A stretch of 64,000 nucleotides of DNA, taken from positions 23,343,705 to 23,407,704 of the forward strand of contig OW203769.1 in NCBI GenBank assembly GCA_934045905.1. The letters run 5' to 3'. The notes beneath the pieces are model-generated. The model searched no databases. It was not told the origin of the DNA and worked only from the letters and a program-made list of their open reading frames with translations. The position numbers and the translations under genes were made by a program. This stretch comes from Leuctra nigra (lineage: Eukaryota; Arthropoda; Insecta; Plecoptera; Leuctridae). Shown here one piece after another: positions 11,916 to 24,551 of the stretch (its first letter is position 1; every line of letters begins with the position of its first letter).

Positions 11916-12703
11916 GCCCTCATTCACGTACATGGGGTAAGCCATGATAGCGAGTGGTAAGGCGTGGTAGACCGGGTGGCAGTGGTATTGGTATTCACGA
12001 AGAAGTTATCTTGTCTTACCCCGGGGTAGAGTCTACCCCTACCTCGAGGCAGGGGTAAGCCGTGGTAACTTATTGGCGGCCATTTTTGAACTTGACATGA
12101 CTGTCAAAACAACTGTTTGTAGTAATTCCTTCGCGTCGTCATCTGATCAGCTGTGTTGTGTGTTTATTGTGTATACTTTGTCTTTTACTTACGTTTACTA
12201 TGCTAGTTCATGTTTATTTAATCATTCCACAAAATATCGGATAGTATTATTGGTTCTAGTAAGTCAATCCATGGACCATATAACCTCCAAAACATTTTCT
12301 TAAACACTAGATATAAGTAATAAACTACATATTTTTATGTTGCAGAGTTCAGTTATCACTTAATTCACCATACAAAACTATTGTTGCACCAGATTTTATT
12401 GAACCAACACATTTTGTTTAGTATTTGTGTAGTTTATCGTTTGGAATTGAACTGTCACTATTTTTAATAAAGACAAATGCACGCGTGCGGAAAATAATAT
12501 TCAAATCTGATTGGTGGAATAATCCACGGCCTACCTAAAACTTCGTTCTATTTACACTATACAAATTTCAAGTAGGCAGTGACCATCCACCAAGATACCA
12601 CTGCTTCGTGAATACGAATGTGTAATTCGCGATCCCGAGGTGGTAAGCAAGTGGTAGGCTACCCCGGGGTAGGCAAGGATAAGGACAATGTACGTGAATG
12701 AGG
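11916..12703 (+). mobile_element. MITE-like element A
   Basis: This element of about 790 bp has 17-bp terminal inverted repeats (CCCTCATTCACGTACAT / reverse complement). Just inside the ends are short palindromic ACCCCGGGGT and CTACCCCTACC motifs. The interior near 12080-12300 is an open 76-codon frame with no recognised similarity. It is the uninterrupted version of copy B. Confidence 0.7.
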
Positions 12704-13661
12704 CCCCAGGGGGGCGCAAAGGGTGACTTTTGGGGTATTTTGTCACACGTTTTATTTTTTTGTGGGATAACGGGACATGATAATTACAATCAGTTTGCAT
12801 ATTTGAATGAAGGTTGACATAAGTAAATATATCCATATTTGTTTGTAAGGGCAATACCCTTAAATCAAAATTTTGGATTTTTTGGAAATTAGGGGGGAAT
12901 TACCCAAAAATGTTTTTTTGGTAGTCAATCGATTCGTATTTAAAAGTTGTTCATGAATGTATTCCATCAATTTTGCAAAATTTTGTGTTTACAACCTGTT
13001 TTAACGGGATTAAGTGTCTCTTATGGGCTTATAATGTTAAATATTTGATTTTTTTTAGGGTCAAAAGTAAAATTTTATAATTTTTTTTTCAATATTATTA
13101 ATTAGTATAGCATACGTTAATATATTTACATATTTTTGTTAATGCAAACCCACTATTTTTAAAATGTTTACAAAATTTTAAAAAATTACCATTAAAAAGT
13201 TAATATTGTCAAAATTTTATAAATAATGGTTTCACTTCAACAAACATATATAAATATATTGACTTATGTCATACCAATTAATAATGTTGAAAAACATTTG
13301 ATAAAATTTTAACTTTTGACCCCCAAAAAAATCAAATATTTAACATTATAAACCCATAAGAGACTCTTAATCCCGTTAAAACAGGTTGTAAACACAAAAT
13401 TTTGCAAAATTGATGCAATACATTCATGAACAACTTTTAAATACGAATCGATTGACTACCAAAAAAACATTTTTGGGTAATTCCCCCCCGACTTCCAAAA
13501 AATCCAAAATTTTGATTTAAGGGTATTGCCCTTACAAACAATTACTTATGTCAACCTTCATTCAAATATGCAAACTGATTGTAATTATCATGTCCCGTTA
13601 GCCCACAAAAAAATAAAACGTGTGACAAAATACCCCAAAAATCACCCTTTGCGCCCCCCTG
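12704..13661. mobile_element. near-perfect palindromic element P, about 958 bp
   Basis: The left half (12704 to about 13180) is the reverse complement of the right half with few mismatches. Ends are CCAGGGGGGCGCAAAGGGTG and its complement. Shared internal blocks include TAAGGGCAATACCCTTA-type and AACCTGTTTTAACGGGATTA. There is almost no loop. Any transcript would be one long hairpin. Confidence 0.8.
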
Positions 13662-13663
13662 GG

Positions 13664-14863
13664 CCCTCATTCACGTACATGGGGTAAGCCATGATAGCGA
13701 GTGGTAAGGCGTGGTAGACCGGGTGGCAGTGGTATCGGTATTCACGAAGAAGTTATCATGTCTTTCGCCGGGGGCGAGAATTGAATTGCAGTTAAGTTCG
13801 TATATGGAGTTATTTTTCAGCCAAGGAGTAAGGGTGGTAAAACGTCACTCACAATCATGACGTCGATCTTGCTCAGCTGATCAGCTGTTATGAAATGCCA
13901 TTGTCTTTGCTCAGCTGTTTAATTTGATTAATGAAATGTCATTGCCTTCTTTTTTAATTTTCTTTCAATTGATGTTATATGAAGATAATGTATATATAAA
14001 TAATTTAAATGGAGTTAAGCAAAAGCGAAATATGTGACCTAGAGGTGTGGAAGCATTTTACATTCAATTAAGTATGATAGCGGTCGACTGCACTCGTTTC
14101 TCATTGGTTAATTTTTAACCCCATTTACGAACTTAACTGCAATTCAATTCTCGCACCCCGGGGTAGAGTCTACCCCTACCTCGAGGCAGGGGTAAGCCGT
14201 GGTAACCAAGTTTGAAGTTGGTGGTAACTTATTGGCGGCCATTTTTAACTTGACATGACTGTCAAAACAACTGTTTGAAGTAATTCCTTCGCGTCGTCAT
14301 CTGATCAGCTGTGTTGTGTGTTTATTGTATCTAGTTTGTCTTTTACTTACGTTTTCTATGTTAGTTCCTGTTTATTTAGTCATTCCACACAATATCGGAT
14401 AGTATTATTGGTTCTAGTAAGTCAATCCATGGACCATATAACCTCCAAAACATTTTCTTAAACACTAGATATAAGTAATAAACTTCATATTTTTATGTTG
14501 CAGAGTTTAGTTAGCACTGAATTCACCGTAGAAAACTTTTGTTGCATCAGATTTTATTGAACTAACACATTTCGTTCCGTATTTGTATAGTTTATCGTTT
14601 GGAATTGAACTGTCACTATTTTTAATGAAGACAAATGCACGCGCGCGGAAAATGTTATTTAAATCTGATTGGTGGAATAATCCACTGCCTACTTAAAATT
14701 TACGTTCTATTTACACTATTCAAATTTCAAGTAGGCAGTGACTTACCACCAAGATACCACTGCTTCGTGAATACGAATGTGTCATTCGCTACCCCGAGGT
14801 GGTAAGCAAGTGGTAGGCTACCCCGGGGTAGGCAAGGATAAGGACAATGTACGTGAATGAGGG
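13664..14863 (+). mobile_element. MITE-like element B (second copy of A, interrupted)
   Basis: It has the same terminal repeats and interior as element A and the same orientation. The order CATGATAGCGAGTGGTAAGG ... GTGGTAACTTATTGGCGGCC ... GGCAAGGATAAGGACAATGT is kept. A 381-bp insertion splits it near its left end. Confidence 0.75.
13774..14154. mobile_element. MITE C inserted in element B
   Basis: Terminal inverted repeats of about 29 bp begin GCGAGAATTGAATTGCAGTT. Comparison with uninterrupted element A gives the empty site. An 8-base motif CCCCGGGG (CGCCGGGG on the left) flanks the insertion and fits a hAT-sized target-site duplication. Confidence 0.75.
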
Positions 14864-15002
14864 CCCTGGGGGGTTGTTCCACCACCGGGCAGATGTCAAA
14901 CAAATGAAAGTGTAATGTGCGTACCTTGAGGTACCCAAAACCACTTTCAGATCTCATGGAGCAGGGGGGGGGGGAGGGTCCACTACGGCTGGCTCATGGT
15001 CT

Positions 15003-18000
15003 AATAGACATGTATTCTAAAATTAGTTATGAATTTAAACACTAAATTATTTGTATTTAAATCGTAATACACCATTGAAAACATTATTGAAAAATAATTT
15101 AGAAAATTGATTCATTCAATTCGGTTTTATTCAATATTTTACAGATCGTATTAAAAAAAAATCTTGTAATTTATCCGATTCTGTGCCTTTTATATATAAT
15201 CTTACCTCCAGATCTCTTTCTTCACGATATCGATCCATATAATCATTCTAGACCACATGCCTAGAAAACACAGTGGGTGATTGGTCTAGTCAATAAAATG
15301 TCTAGACTATAACTTTTATCTATCCTTCTTTTAATCGAGAACAGCTCAGTCCCCAATCACTCTTTACGGGATATCATTGCCATTTATGCTTACCTACTAA
15401 GCATTTAGACTTGAACCCGAACCGAAACCGGACCGAAAATAACAGGTATTTTTTGGAAAACTAGAATCTGAGTCTGTATTTATATTAAATATTGTTTGGG
15501 TTCTTCTTAACGGTTCCATAAAGGTTCTTTAAATAATTTATTTCGTAAATTTTTAAAGTTGAAAGTAAGTTGTAGCCATAGTTATGTTTGTTAAGACAAA
15601 ATGCATTATTTGTTTACCTCCTGACCCAAAATTGTTGTAATAAATTGCTATAAAATAAATATTTTTTACTTAATTGCCCTACATCTCAAATTATGTAATT
15701 AAAATTGACAAAAAGGTTAATAAAAATGTTCTGTCCCAAGGCAGAACGGCCGTTGACGAGTGTACAAGATCGCCCTCTATAGCCCACATATACTATTCAC
15801 ACTATACTCTTTAACCCACATATACTATTGCATACTATTCTCACATAACATATCTAAATCTCAGAGTGAGATAGTACACATGAATCAATAGCTATTCTGA
15901 GCTAATGCATTTAGACATGTGCACTGAGCTAACCATAGAGTTTTGAGAACACAGTACATATGAGATTCGAATTTGACAGATACACTGAACATAACAATGG
16001 TTGAGGTGTTTCCTCTCTAGTTAGTTGATCCCATAGAGTAAATTATTTCATAGAAGCAATTCATTAAACATATAGCAATTACAATATCTATCGCAAAATA
16101 CAACCAAATCTACCCCTTTCACAATATTCCTAGTTTATTAATATTACTCAAAAAATATTTATTTCAACTATGCACAATTTATGATAAAGCAAATTGCAAA
16201 TTTAGCTACGGCATAATTGAAAACTGAAAACTCCGCTGAGTGTAAATATTGATGTTTCTAAGTGACCATATAATAGTTATAGTTTATTTCAGTTTCCTTC
16301 TATCACAAACTTATAAACTAGGGATATACTAGTCTTATTATACATAAGAGCTAACAGCTTTCCTTCAACACACTCTGAATTAGACCCGGTACAATATTTT
16401 GGTACAGCTTCTATTATCATTCAAGCTGGCAAATGACCTTCGACATAGCATGCTGGGTTCAGATTATTTGAGTTAGAAATACGGATAAGTCAAGTCACTG
16501 ATGTACACTCGACAATTCATAAAACGGTAGGCATTTGAAAGAAATGGATTGTCTGAAAAAAAATGTGATGGAATCATCTGATGAAGTCTATGCTTACTCG
16601 TCATCTACCTCTAGTAGGTGAGCTCTGATTTCATTGATAATAACAAGGATTGATTTTCAAGGAACCTGACCAGCAGCCAATCTGTTTCGTTCAAATACCG
16701 TTTTATGAATTGTCGGGTGTACTACATACCTACATGGCAAAACTAATGAAGCAGAATCAGGTTTAGTTTTACTTTTTTAGGACCATAATAAAAGATATCT
16801 GATACTATACAAAATTAATTCGATTTCCATTCTATACGAGCCGAGTAACTTCAACACTATAAAAAAAATTGACGAATTTGTTCAGGTTCTGGTTATAATT
16901 TAAACCATTGAGAATATGAGACATGAGACTAAGAATATCTACAAACTTTCATTTACAAACAAAATAGGTACATTCAAGTCTTTATAAAACCAATCATTCT
17001 GGAAAAGAAATTTGTAGATGGCAACGATTCTTCGTTTTGTTCAGTTAAAATTAGCAGATACGGATAAGATTCCCGAAATCTGTCCGTTATCTGCTCATAT
17101 TTATAAGCATAGTCGTATTGCTTTCTTTACTGATTATCTTTTTATGTACGAATACACCAAATGTCTTGACCTAAAAAGCACACGGTGTTTGAGAATAGTA
17201 AAATAGTTTGACGCTGTATTGTAAATAGCATAAATCATTATATTTTTTTTAAACGCAGGATGATACCACTTTTACACTATATTGGATATAAAATTACAAA
17301 ATTACTCGTGCATGAAAAACAATATTTTAATTTCAGCTCGTTTGCTCGACTTTACTAATATAGCAAAAGCATTAAATATAAAATACATATTTGATGCCCT
17401 TATACTTGAATTCTGTCAAAATTAACATTAACATTTTGAGAGTAAAATTGCCCAAAGAGTTAGGTAACCAGTGAAAAAATATCTTAACTATTACTAACGA
17501 TTATATCCGTTAATTACAAAATAATGTATGCCATATTTGTATAATTTGTATAATGCAATGAATTGTACAGAAGTCGGCTCTTAAAAATTTAATTATATTT
17601 ATAAATATACACTACAGTCAGGGAAGTGTCAAGATTTATGACATATTGACAACATGTACAAGATGATTACACTTTCACTACTTCAATGTGTTATATTATA
17701 CAGCAAAACAACACTCCATTATATTCCCTCTGAATAAAACCACTTGATTAATGATATTACATCCCCTAATGGTTCCCTGGTTCCCCCGTAAAAGAGGGGA
17801 AAGTTAAATCTAGCTTGAACTAAACGATTTGTAAACCATATTTTGACAGAAATGTTAGAAATTGAATGATTAATCTATTTTGTATGAAGCTTTCACGATC
17901 GATTATAAGGTATTGGTTTCATCTGGTCATGAAAAAACCCTGAGAAAGTAGGTCGACATTGCGTAGGGGAGTCATTTCCAATGAGGGTAGTTTTAGGTAG

Positions 18001-18015
18001 CAAGTAAGTGTAGTA
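15003..18015. other. AT-rich non-coding stretch
   Basis: About 3 kb with no recognised gene; it contains one MITE at 16503-16722. The 62-codon frame at 17018-17206 has no recognised similarity and is not supported. Confidence 0.5.
16503..16722. mobile_element. MITE, 220 bp
   Basis: Terminal inverted repeats of about 27 bp begin GTACACTCGACAATTCATAA and continue AACGGTA, with one mismatch. The interior is non-coding. Confidence 0.75.
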
Positions 18016-18288
18016 AGTAGTAAGTGGAATGTTGGTAACTTGAGCACTCTAAGTAGAATGTGGGCAACTTGAGCACTTGAAGTAGAATGTGGGTAACTTG
18101 AACACTGTAAGTAGAATGTGGGTTACTTGAGCACTCTAAGTAGAATGTGGATAACTTGAACACTGTAAGTAGAATGTGGGTAACTTGCAGACTGTTAGTA
18201 TAATGTGGGTAACTTGAACACTGTAAGTAGAATGTGGGTAACTTGAACACTGTAAGCATAATGTGGGTAACTTGAGCACTGTAAGTAG
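18016..18288 (+). repeat. 29-bp minisatellite, about 9 copies
   Basis: The unit is TAAGTAGAATGTGGGTAACTT plus GARCACTG, with point variants between copies. The last unit runs without a break into the tRNA-like repeat (ACTGTAAGTAGAGCTCTCGC), so the array has replaced that repeat's A-box half. One isolated unit recurs at 18600-18622. The frames read as Tyr/Ser/Thr-rich peptides and are not coding. Confidence 0.9.
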
Positions 18289-18415
18289 AGCTCTCGCCCG
18301 GCAAGTGAGAGGTCCCGGGTTCGAGCCCCGGTTCGGTCGGATATTTTTCACAACACACATCCCTTCATATCATCCTGACTCCATGGAAGTTTTCCAAAGA
18401 AACCTACATTCTCAG
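18280..18415 (+). repeat. tRNA-like repeat, copy b
   Basis: This copy carries the anticodon arm (loop CCGGCAA), a perfect T arm with B box GGTTCGAGCCC, then TATTTTTCACAACACACATC. It continues into CATCCTGACTCCATGGAAGT and TTTCCAAAGAAACCTACATT. That last part is the reverse complement of the sequence upstream of copy c (37968-38015), implying that the full element has inverted ends. The 5' half is lost at the minisatellite junction. Confidence 0.7.
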
Positions 18416-18792
18416 AGCATTTATAGTTACGTTTTTTAATGTAGCGTTACCTCGCCATTTTAATACACACCTGACTTTTTTGTTTTACTTATTGACTGAT
18501 TTTTGAGATTTTATGATTTTCTCATTACTTTTTGATTATGTAAATTTTTTGTTGGTTTCGATTTTATACAAAATATACGCGATTTCATTTTAGTACTGTA
18601 TAAGTAGAATGTGGGTAACTTTCAAGCGTCACATGAGGCACACCGTTATGAATACCATGTAATACCCTTGTGGGTATGTATAGTAACTACTTGATAGGTA
18701 TTACGAGAATTTCACTGGTATAAGTTGAAAAAAGGAACAGCGTACCAATTATAAATGAAATTTCCTCAGTGTAACGTGCGTTTTAAGATCTG

Positions 18793-20473
18793 ATTTTATT
18801 ATTATTATTGTCTTTATTCACAATATATTATAATACAGTACAATACACTATTATAACATATTGGCAAAACATCCATTCATGCAGCGGAATCACACCGTGA
18901 TTCTATGCTGCATTGGGTTTTGTAGATTCTGTGGTTCAAGTGATGACTCGACGGATGATGTAGGCCGATCCCAATAACGCGTGCTTTTGGAGGTCGGTGC
19001 AAGAAAATTCTCCTGGGATCATTTTCGCATAATCTTGGTAGTGGTTGGTGATAGTTCCAAGCGCTCCAATTACTATAGGACATACCTTGGTTGACAGTTT
19101 CCACATCCGTCCTATCTCAATTTGGAGGTCTCGGTATTTCAATATTTTCTCCGACTCTTTTTTCAGTACATTTCCATCCATAGGAACAGCAACATCAATA
19201 ATTAGACATGTGCTATCTTTTATATTTTTTATAATGATGTCAGGTTTGTTGGCTAAGATGGTCCTATCAGTTCGTACTTGTTCATTCCATATTATTGTAA
19301 CATCTCCATTTTCACATACTTGAGGTGGATGATGATCATAGTGATGTGTTGATTTTGGGAGGTTGAAATGTTGACATATTGCCCAGTGAAGGGAAGCTGC
19401 TATCTTGTCATGACGTTCGATGTACTCTTTCTTAGCTAGCACTGGACATCCTGACACTATGTGGTCAATCGTTTCTTCGTGCTGTTTGCATAATCTACAC
19501 ATTCCATTCGATCCAGTCTTAAGAATCCTCTTCTCATAGCTTCTCGTTCTTAATGATTGGTCTTGTGCAGCTACAATTAAGGATTCAGTCTCGCCTTTAA
19601 GGGTTCCTTTCACAAGCCAATTGAATGTACTTGGCCTGTTAATAAATATTTTCTTCATATTCTTTGGGTACTGACCATGCATGGCTTTCCCCTCCCATTC
19701 ATCACATAATTGGTCCTGTAGTTTTGACTTGACGACTTCTCTAATTTTTCTTACCTGGTGAAGAATATCCTTGTCTGTTTGTGTTTGTACATTCCACATG
19801 TTAATGCTAGACTTGAATTTGTCTGCTAATGATAACATCGATAAGGTTTTTGGTCTGTTTTCCTCACTCACTTTGATGATGTTCACAAAGTGATCGCTTT
19901 TCTTTAGTCGTATGTACTCGGCAGTCCCAATCATTGCCGATCTGTATGAGCCTTCCACCTGACACAATCCCCTTCCACCTTGCTTTCTTGAGACATACAA
20001 TCTTTGAACATCTGCTCTTGGATGTTGCATCTTGTGGATGGTTAGTAGTTTCCTGGTCTTTCTGTCAATATTCTTTAATTCTTTGAGACTCCAATCCAAT
20101 ATGCAAAAGCTGTATTGTAAGACTGGCAGTGCAAGAGCTCCAATTGCAAGAATTTTATTTCTCCCATTCAGCTCAGTCTGCAATATCAAACGAACTCTCC
20201 TCCGATATTCTTGAACCAACTTATCTTTCATAGCTACATGCTGGATTCCATTCCCTTCTTCAATTCCTAGATATTTATATGCTTCTCCAGGATCCAACAT
20301 CTTGATTGAAGAGTTATTATCAACAATAATATTTTCAGATGATATTATTTTCCCTTTCTTAAATGCAGCTGTTGCACATTTCTCCAAGCCAAACTCCATA
20401 CATATATCATCACTAAAACGTTTAACAATACCAATCATTTCTTCCATCTCTTCCCTTTTCTCGGCGAATATTC
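18793..20473 (-). mobile_element. 5'-truncated RLE-type non-LTR retrotransposon (R4/Dong-like)
   Basis: The minus-strand element ends at GTGAATAAAGACAATAATAA (about 18793-18815), in TAA units, and starts at a TAA/TTA tract at 20474. Its coding part is the C-terminal half of the polyprotein. Established knowledge: Dong-type elements of the R4 clade use a restriction-like endonuclease and insert in TAA repeats. Both ends here lie on TAA units, which fits that behaviour. Clade assignment is an inference from motifs; R2-like or other RLE clades are possible. Confidence 0.7.
18936..20471 (-). pseudogene. RT-thumb/zinc-knuckle/restriction-like endonuclease part of a non-LTR polyprotein
   Basis: About 510 codons remain open on the minus strand. 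In order: a late reverse-transcriptase segment (FGLEKCA, then YKYLGI, like motifs D-E), a long helical thumb/linker, a CCHC knuckle CRLCKQHEETIDHIVSGC, then an endonuclease core KPDIIIKNIKDSTCLIID, which matches the (K/R)PD-x(12-14)-D/E signature of R2/R4-type endonucleases. It ends with a WKLSTKVCPIVIGALGTI block. The catalytic YxDD motif and all N-terminal DNA-binding domains are missing, so it cannot reverse transcribe. The frame stays open into the neighbouring SINE (to 20687), but that N-terminal part (HRPSEGTLSRWSPWYL plus poly-Ile/Asn) is translated SINE and TAA repeat, not element protein. The open frame suggests a fairly recent insertion. Confidence 0.75.
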
Positions 20474-20496
20474 TATTATTATTATTATTATTATTG

Positions 20497-20533
<37 letters not shown>
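20474..20533 (-). repeat. (TAA/TTA)n microsatellite at the SINE-LINE junction
   Basis: About 20 TTA units on the + strand, interrupted once by TTGATTA. On the minus strand it is the TAA tail of the SINE, directly followed by the truncated 5' end of the LINE. Confidence 0.9.
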
Positions 20534-20534
<1 letters not shown>

Positions 20535-20909
20535 GTCTATATTCTCAACAGAGCCAGGCTCCACTAGTGAGAATGTAATATAGAGAAGGGAGGAGAAGAA
20601 ACCCGGTACCGGCATGTAGCCTACTCCTGACGAAAGATACCAAGGGGACCAACGGCTTAACGTCCCTTCCGAAGGACGGTGTAACATTCACAGCACGAGC
20701 CTCCACAACCCGCGCCGTCGAGAGACTGATAACAGGTGGAGGGAGGTCGTCACACTAACCCCCAAACACCCCAGTCTCTCTGGCCCAACGGCAGCAACCT
20801 GGCAAGGCAGAGTTGAATGGTCACCCATCCAATCGCTGACCGCGCTCAATGTTGCTTAACCTCGGTGATCTAACGAGAACCGAGGTATCCAACACACCAG
20901 CCGTTGGGA
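20534..20909 (-). mobile_element. 5S-rRNA-derived SINE, copy 1 (full length)
   Basis: On the minus strand it opens with a 5S rRNA-like block (about 20909-20782): CCCAACGGCTGGTGTGTTGG, CTCGGTTCTCGTTAGATCAC, GAGGTTAAGCAACATTGAGC, GATTGGATGGGTGACC. This parallels the 5S internal promoter (A box, IE, C box). The body contains GTGTGACGACCTCCCTCCAC and GGAGTAGGCTACATGCCGGT, and the 3' end is GAATATAGACTTAATAATAA. The family type is SINE3 (5S-headed). Confidence 0.85.
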
Positions 20910-23186
20910 TAAAAAAAATAATCCGATGATTTCGAATTATTATACCGATGATTTCGAATTATGTAAGCTTGACTACGCATGTTGTAATAACTTATTGAAA
21001 AGGATTATGTATCATGGTTTTCCCTGTATCTAATTCAAATTATCTAATTTTATTATTTATGATGTTATATTTTCTTGCAATATAACGATTTTCATTTACG
21101 ATATTCTATCTATTTTGCCGTGTGAGTGCAGAGTTATTTCTTGAAGTGCAAAATAATGATATATTTTCTCACACAAATTTCTAGAATTAAAAGGTAACAA
21201 AATTAACTATGTATACTTAAAAGTTGTGTTTGGATATTTTCAGATATCGATTATACTATGATCTTTTTTATTTGTCGGACTTGTGATTTTATAACGATCA
21301 GACCTCTGTAATTAAAATCATATCGACAATAATCTCTGAAGTTAAAAAAACTTTTATTCCATTCAATATCGTCATTAAATCGTAGCCAATAAAATAATAA
21401 TTAACACAAGGTTTCCTAATTATCTCTATAGAGGAGTAATATCGTCGAGTGTTCCACATTGAATCCGGCCTCGGCAAGGGCACTTGACAGGGTGGTGGGT
21501 GGGGTGGGGGGGGGGGGGGGTAGAAGAGGGGAGAATCCTCTCTCGACCCACATCTTCATCGACTTTACGCGACTCGACTCTTCACAGGTGATTTCATATC
21601 GAAAGAAATCTGTTTCAAATATATTTTAGTGCCAAGAACCGAAAAAGGAATCATTTTTCTTTTACATTCAGTTCTTCACAAAAAAGTTTTTTTTATATAT
21701 ATTTTCTTGTCACTTTTAATATTTTCTTGTTTCTATCTTAGGAAAGTTGGTCTACCCAATGTTGTTACCTAACCTAACATTATACGATCTCGGAGTTGGT
21801 AGTTCTATTCTACAGGGAATTCCATCTTCCTCTTTTCCTTTCATGTCCACTTGAATCAGAGATTCTTCTTTCTCGTCTCGACTCGTATTCTCTACTGATC
21901 TCTTCTTTTCCTTCAAACTACTTACAGAATAGCGTCGTTTCCTCTTTGTCTCGGCATTCTTATGTTGGTCGAATTCCACGAGCTTCTTTCATAGATTTTT
22001 CTCTTGACATGTGCCGCTTTTATTGTGAACAATTGACGGAACAAGATATGATATTTACAATACGTGTAAAACGTGTAAAGATATGTGAACGTCATTTGGA
22101 TTGTAACCAATTTATTATTAGCTATAATTCAGATATCATTATTCTCTCTTCTCGCAATAGTATTCAATTACAACAAATAATGACGAATGCAAACTTTAGG
22201 CGATGTTAAAAACGACTTCCTAGGGGACTCACTATCTAAATATATGTTTTTTAAATATATTTTTGTACGTCAAGGAGCAAAAAGGAAGGTAATCGTTTTC
22301 CTTTATCTCTCTTAGTTACGTATGTTCGGTTTACATTATACGCGTATAAAAAATAGTTATTACATATTTATATTTGTACATTTATTATATTAGCCATAGT
22401 TATTTTTATGGGCATTAAATGGTTACCACAATCTATGACACATCTTTTTAACACATACCGTACCGCTTATATTCAAATATTCAAGTGTAATAAAATAATT
22501 GGAATGTTTCCTGTTTCGTAACCACACCCTCTCACCCCCGCTCCATATAACAGAGCGAGCGCTCAGCTGATCTCACAGCCTTCTATCGATCCAACCCCCG
22601 CCAAGCAGTCCATGTCAGCTGACCCTTTTCCTCCCGCGCTGCTCTCGCATCACAGAATGTCAAGTATTACATGCAGAATTGATTGCAGAATATATGCTTG
22701 TTGTTAATGATGATGGTATAAGATTGTGACCTCATATTAGAAATCAGAGTGTGAGGTGTATGCGGTAAAAAAATCGGATGAGTTAAGGGGGTAATGAAAA
22801 CATCTACCTAATATATTCAGTCAATACTATAAAATACAAATGTGATTAGCTATAATTTTGAATTTTGCGAGTTATGTGTGTATTTTTTATGGAAGGAACA
22901 GAAAATGAGTGCCAATATTAATGATCCATATATCTTTAAATAGTTCAGCTTGGTTACATTTTATCGACGAAATTATGTATTCTACCTCGCGTTTTAGTTT
23001 TTAGTAAAATTCTCACCGTGGGAACAGAGTTTTAAATGGCGGTGCGGGGGGGGGGGGGGGAGGGAAACGAAAGTTCTCATTTGTTTTGCAACTTCCAATG
23101 GTAGGACAATAGTTACATTTTCAATATCTCAGAAAAAAATCATATCAACCGATGTATAGGTGTTAGTCAATCAAGTAATAAAGAAA
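20910..23186. other. non-coding stretch with one basic ORF of uncertain status
   Basis: No recognised gene. It contains G15 runs at 21506-21520 and 23046-23060. A somewhat GC-richer patch at 22520-22660 has CAGCTGA motifs and could be regulatory, but nothing confirms it. Confidence 0.4.
21752..21979 (-). CDS. hypothetical small basic/acidic ORF (75 aa), doubtful
   Basis: The minus-strand frame is rich in Lys, Arg, Glu and Ser (NAETKRKRRYSVSSLKEKKR), a composition more protein-like than neighbouring frames. However, the + strand over the same DNA is also open for 137 codons (21796-22209), so one or both are chance. No family is recognised. It could be an exon of an unannotated gene. Confidence 0.15.
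   Translation of the reverse strand: MEFDQHKNAETKRKRRYSVSSLKEKKRSVENTSRDEKEESLIQVDMKGKEEDGIPCRIELPTPRSYNVRLGNNIG

Positions 23187-24551
<1,365 letters not shown>

Larger units (their letters stand above)
11777..15002. mobile_element. outer foldback element with nested elements
   Basis: The outer inverted arms (11777-11914 and about 14863-15002) begin AGACCATGAGCCAGCCGTAG and match over about 140 bases, including GGTACCTCAAGGTACGCAC and GGTGGTGGAACAACC. Between them lie two same-orientation copies of a second element (11916-12703 and 13664-14863) separated by a fully palindromic third element (12704-13661). The second copy is further interrupted by a fourth (13774-14154). No transposase frame is present. 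Confidence 0.75.

Noticed and set aside
18003..18290. CRISPR-like array
   Set aside because: The 29-bp units are contiguous with no spacers, in a eukaryotic context.
17993..18358. 121-codon frame rich in Tyr/Ser/Thr as a repeat protein
   Set aside because: It translates the 29-bp minisatellite and the tRNA-like repeat.
21796..22209. 137-codon + frame as a gene
   Set aside because: Overlapped by an equally open minus frame; no domain, no splice context and no recognised similarity.
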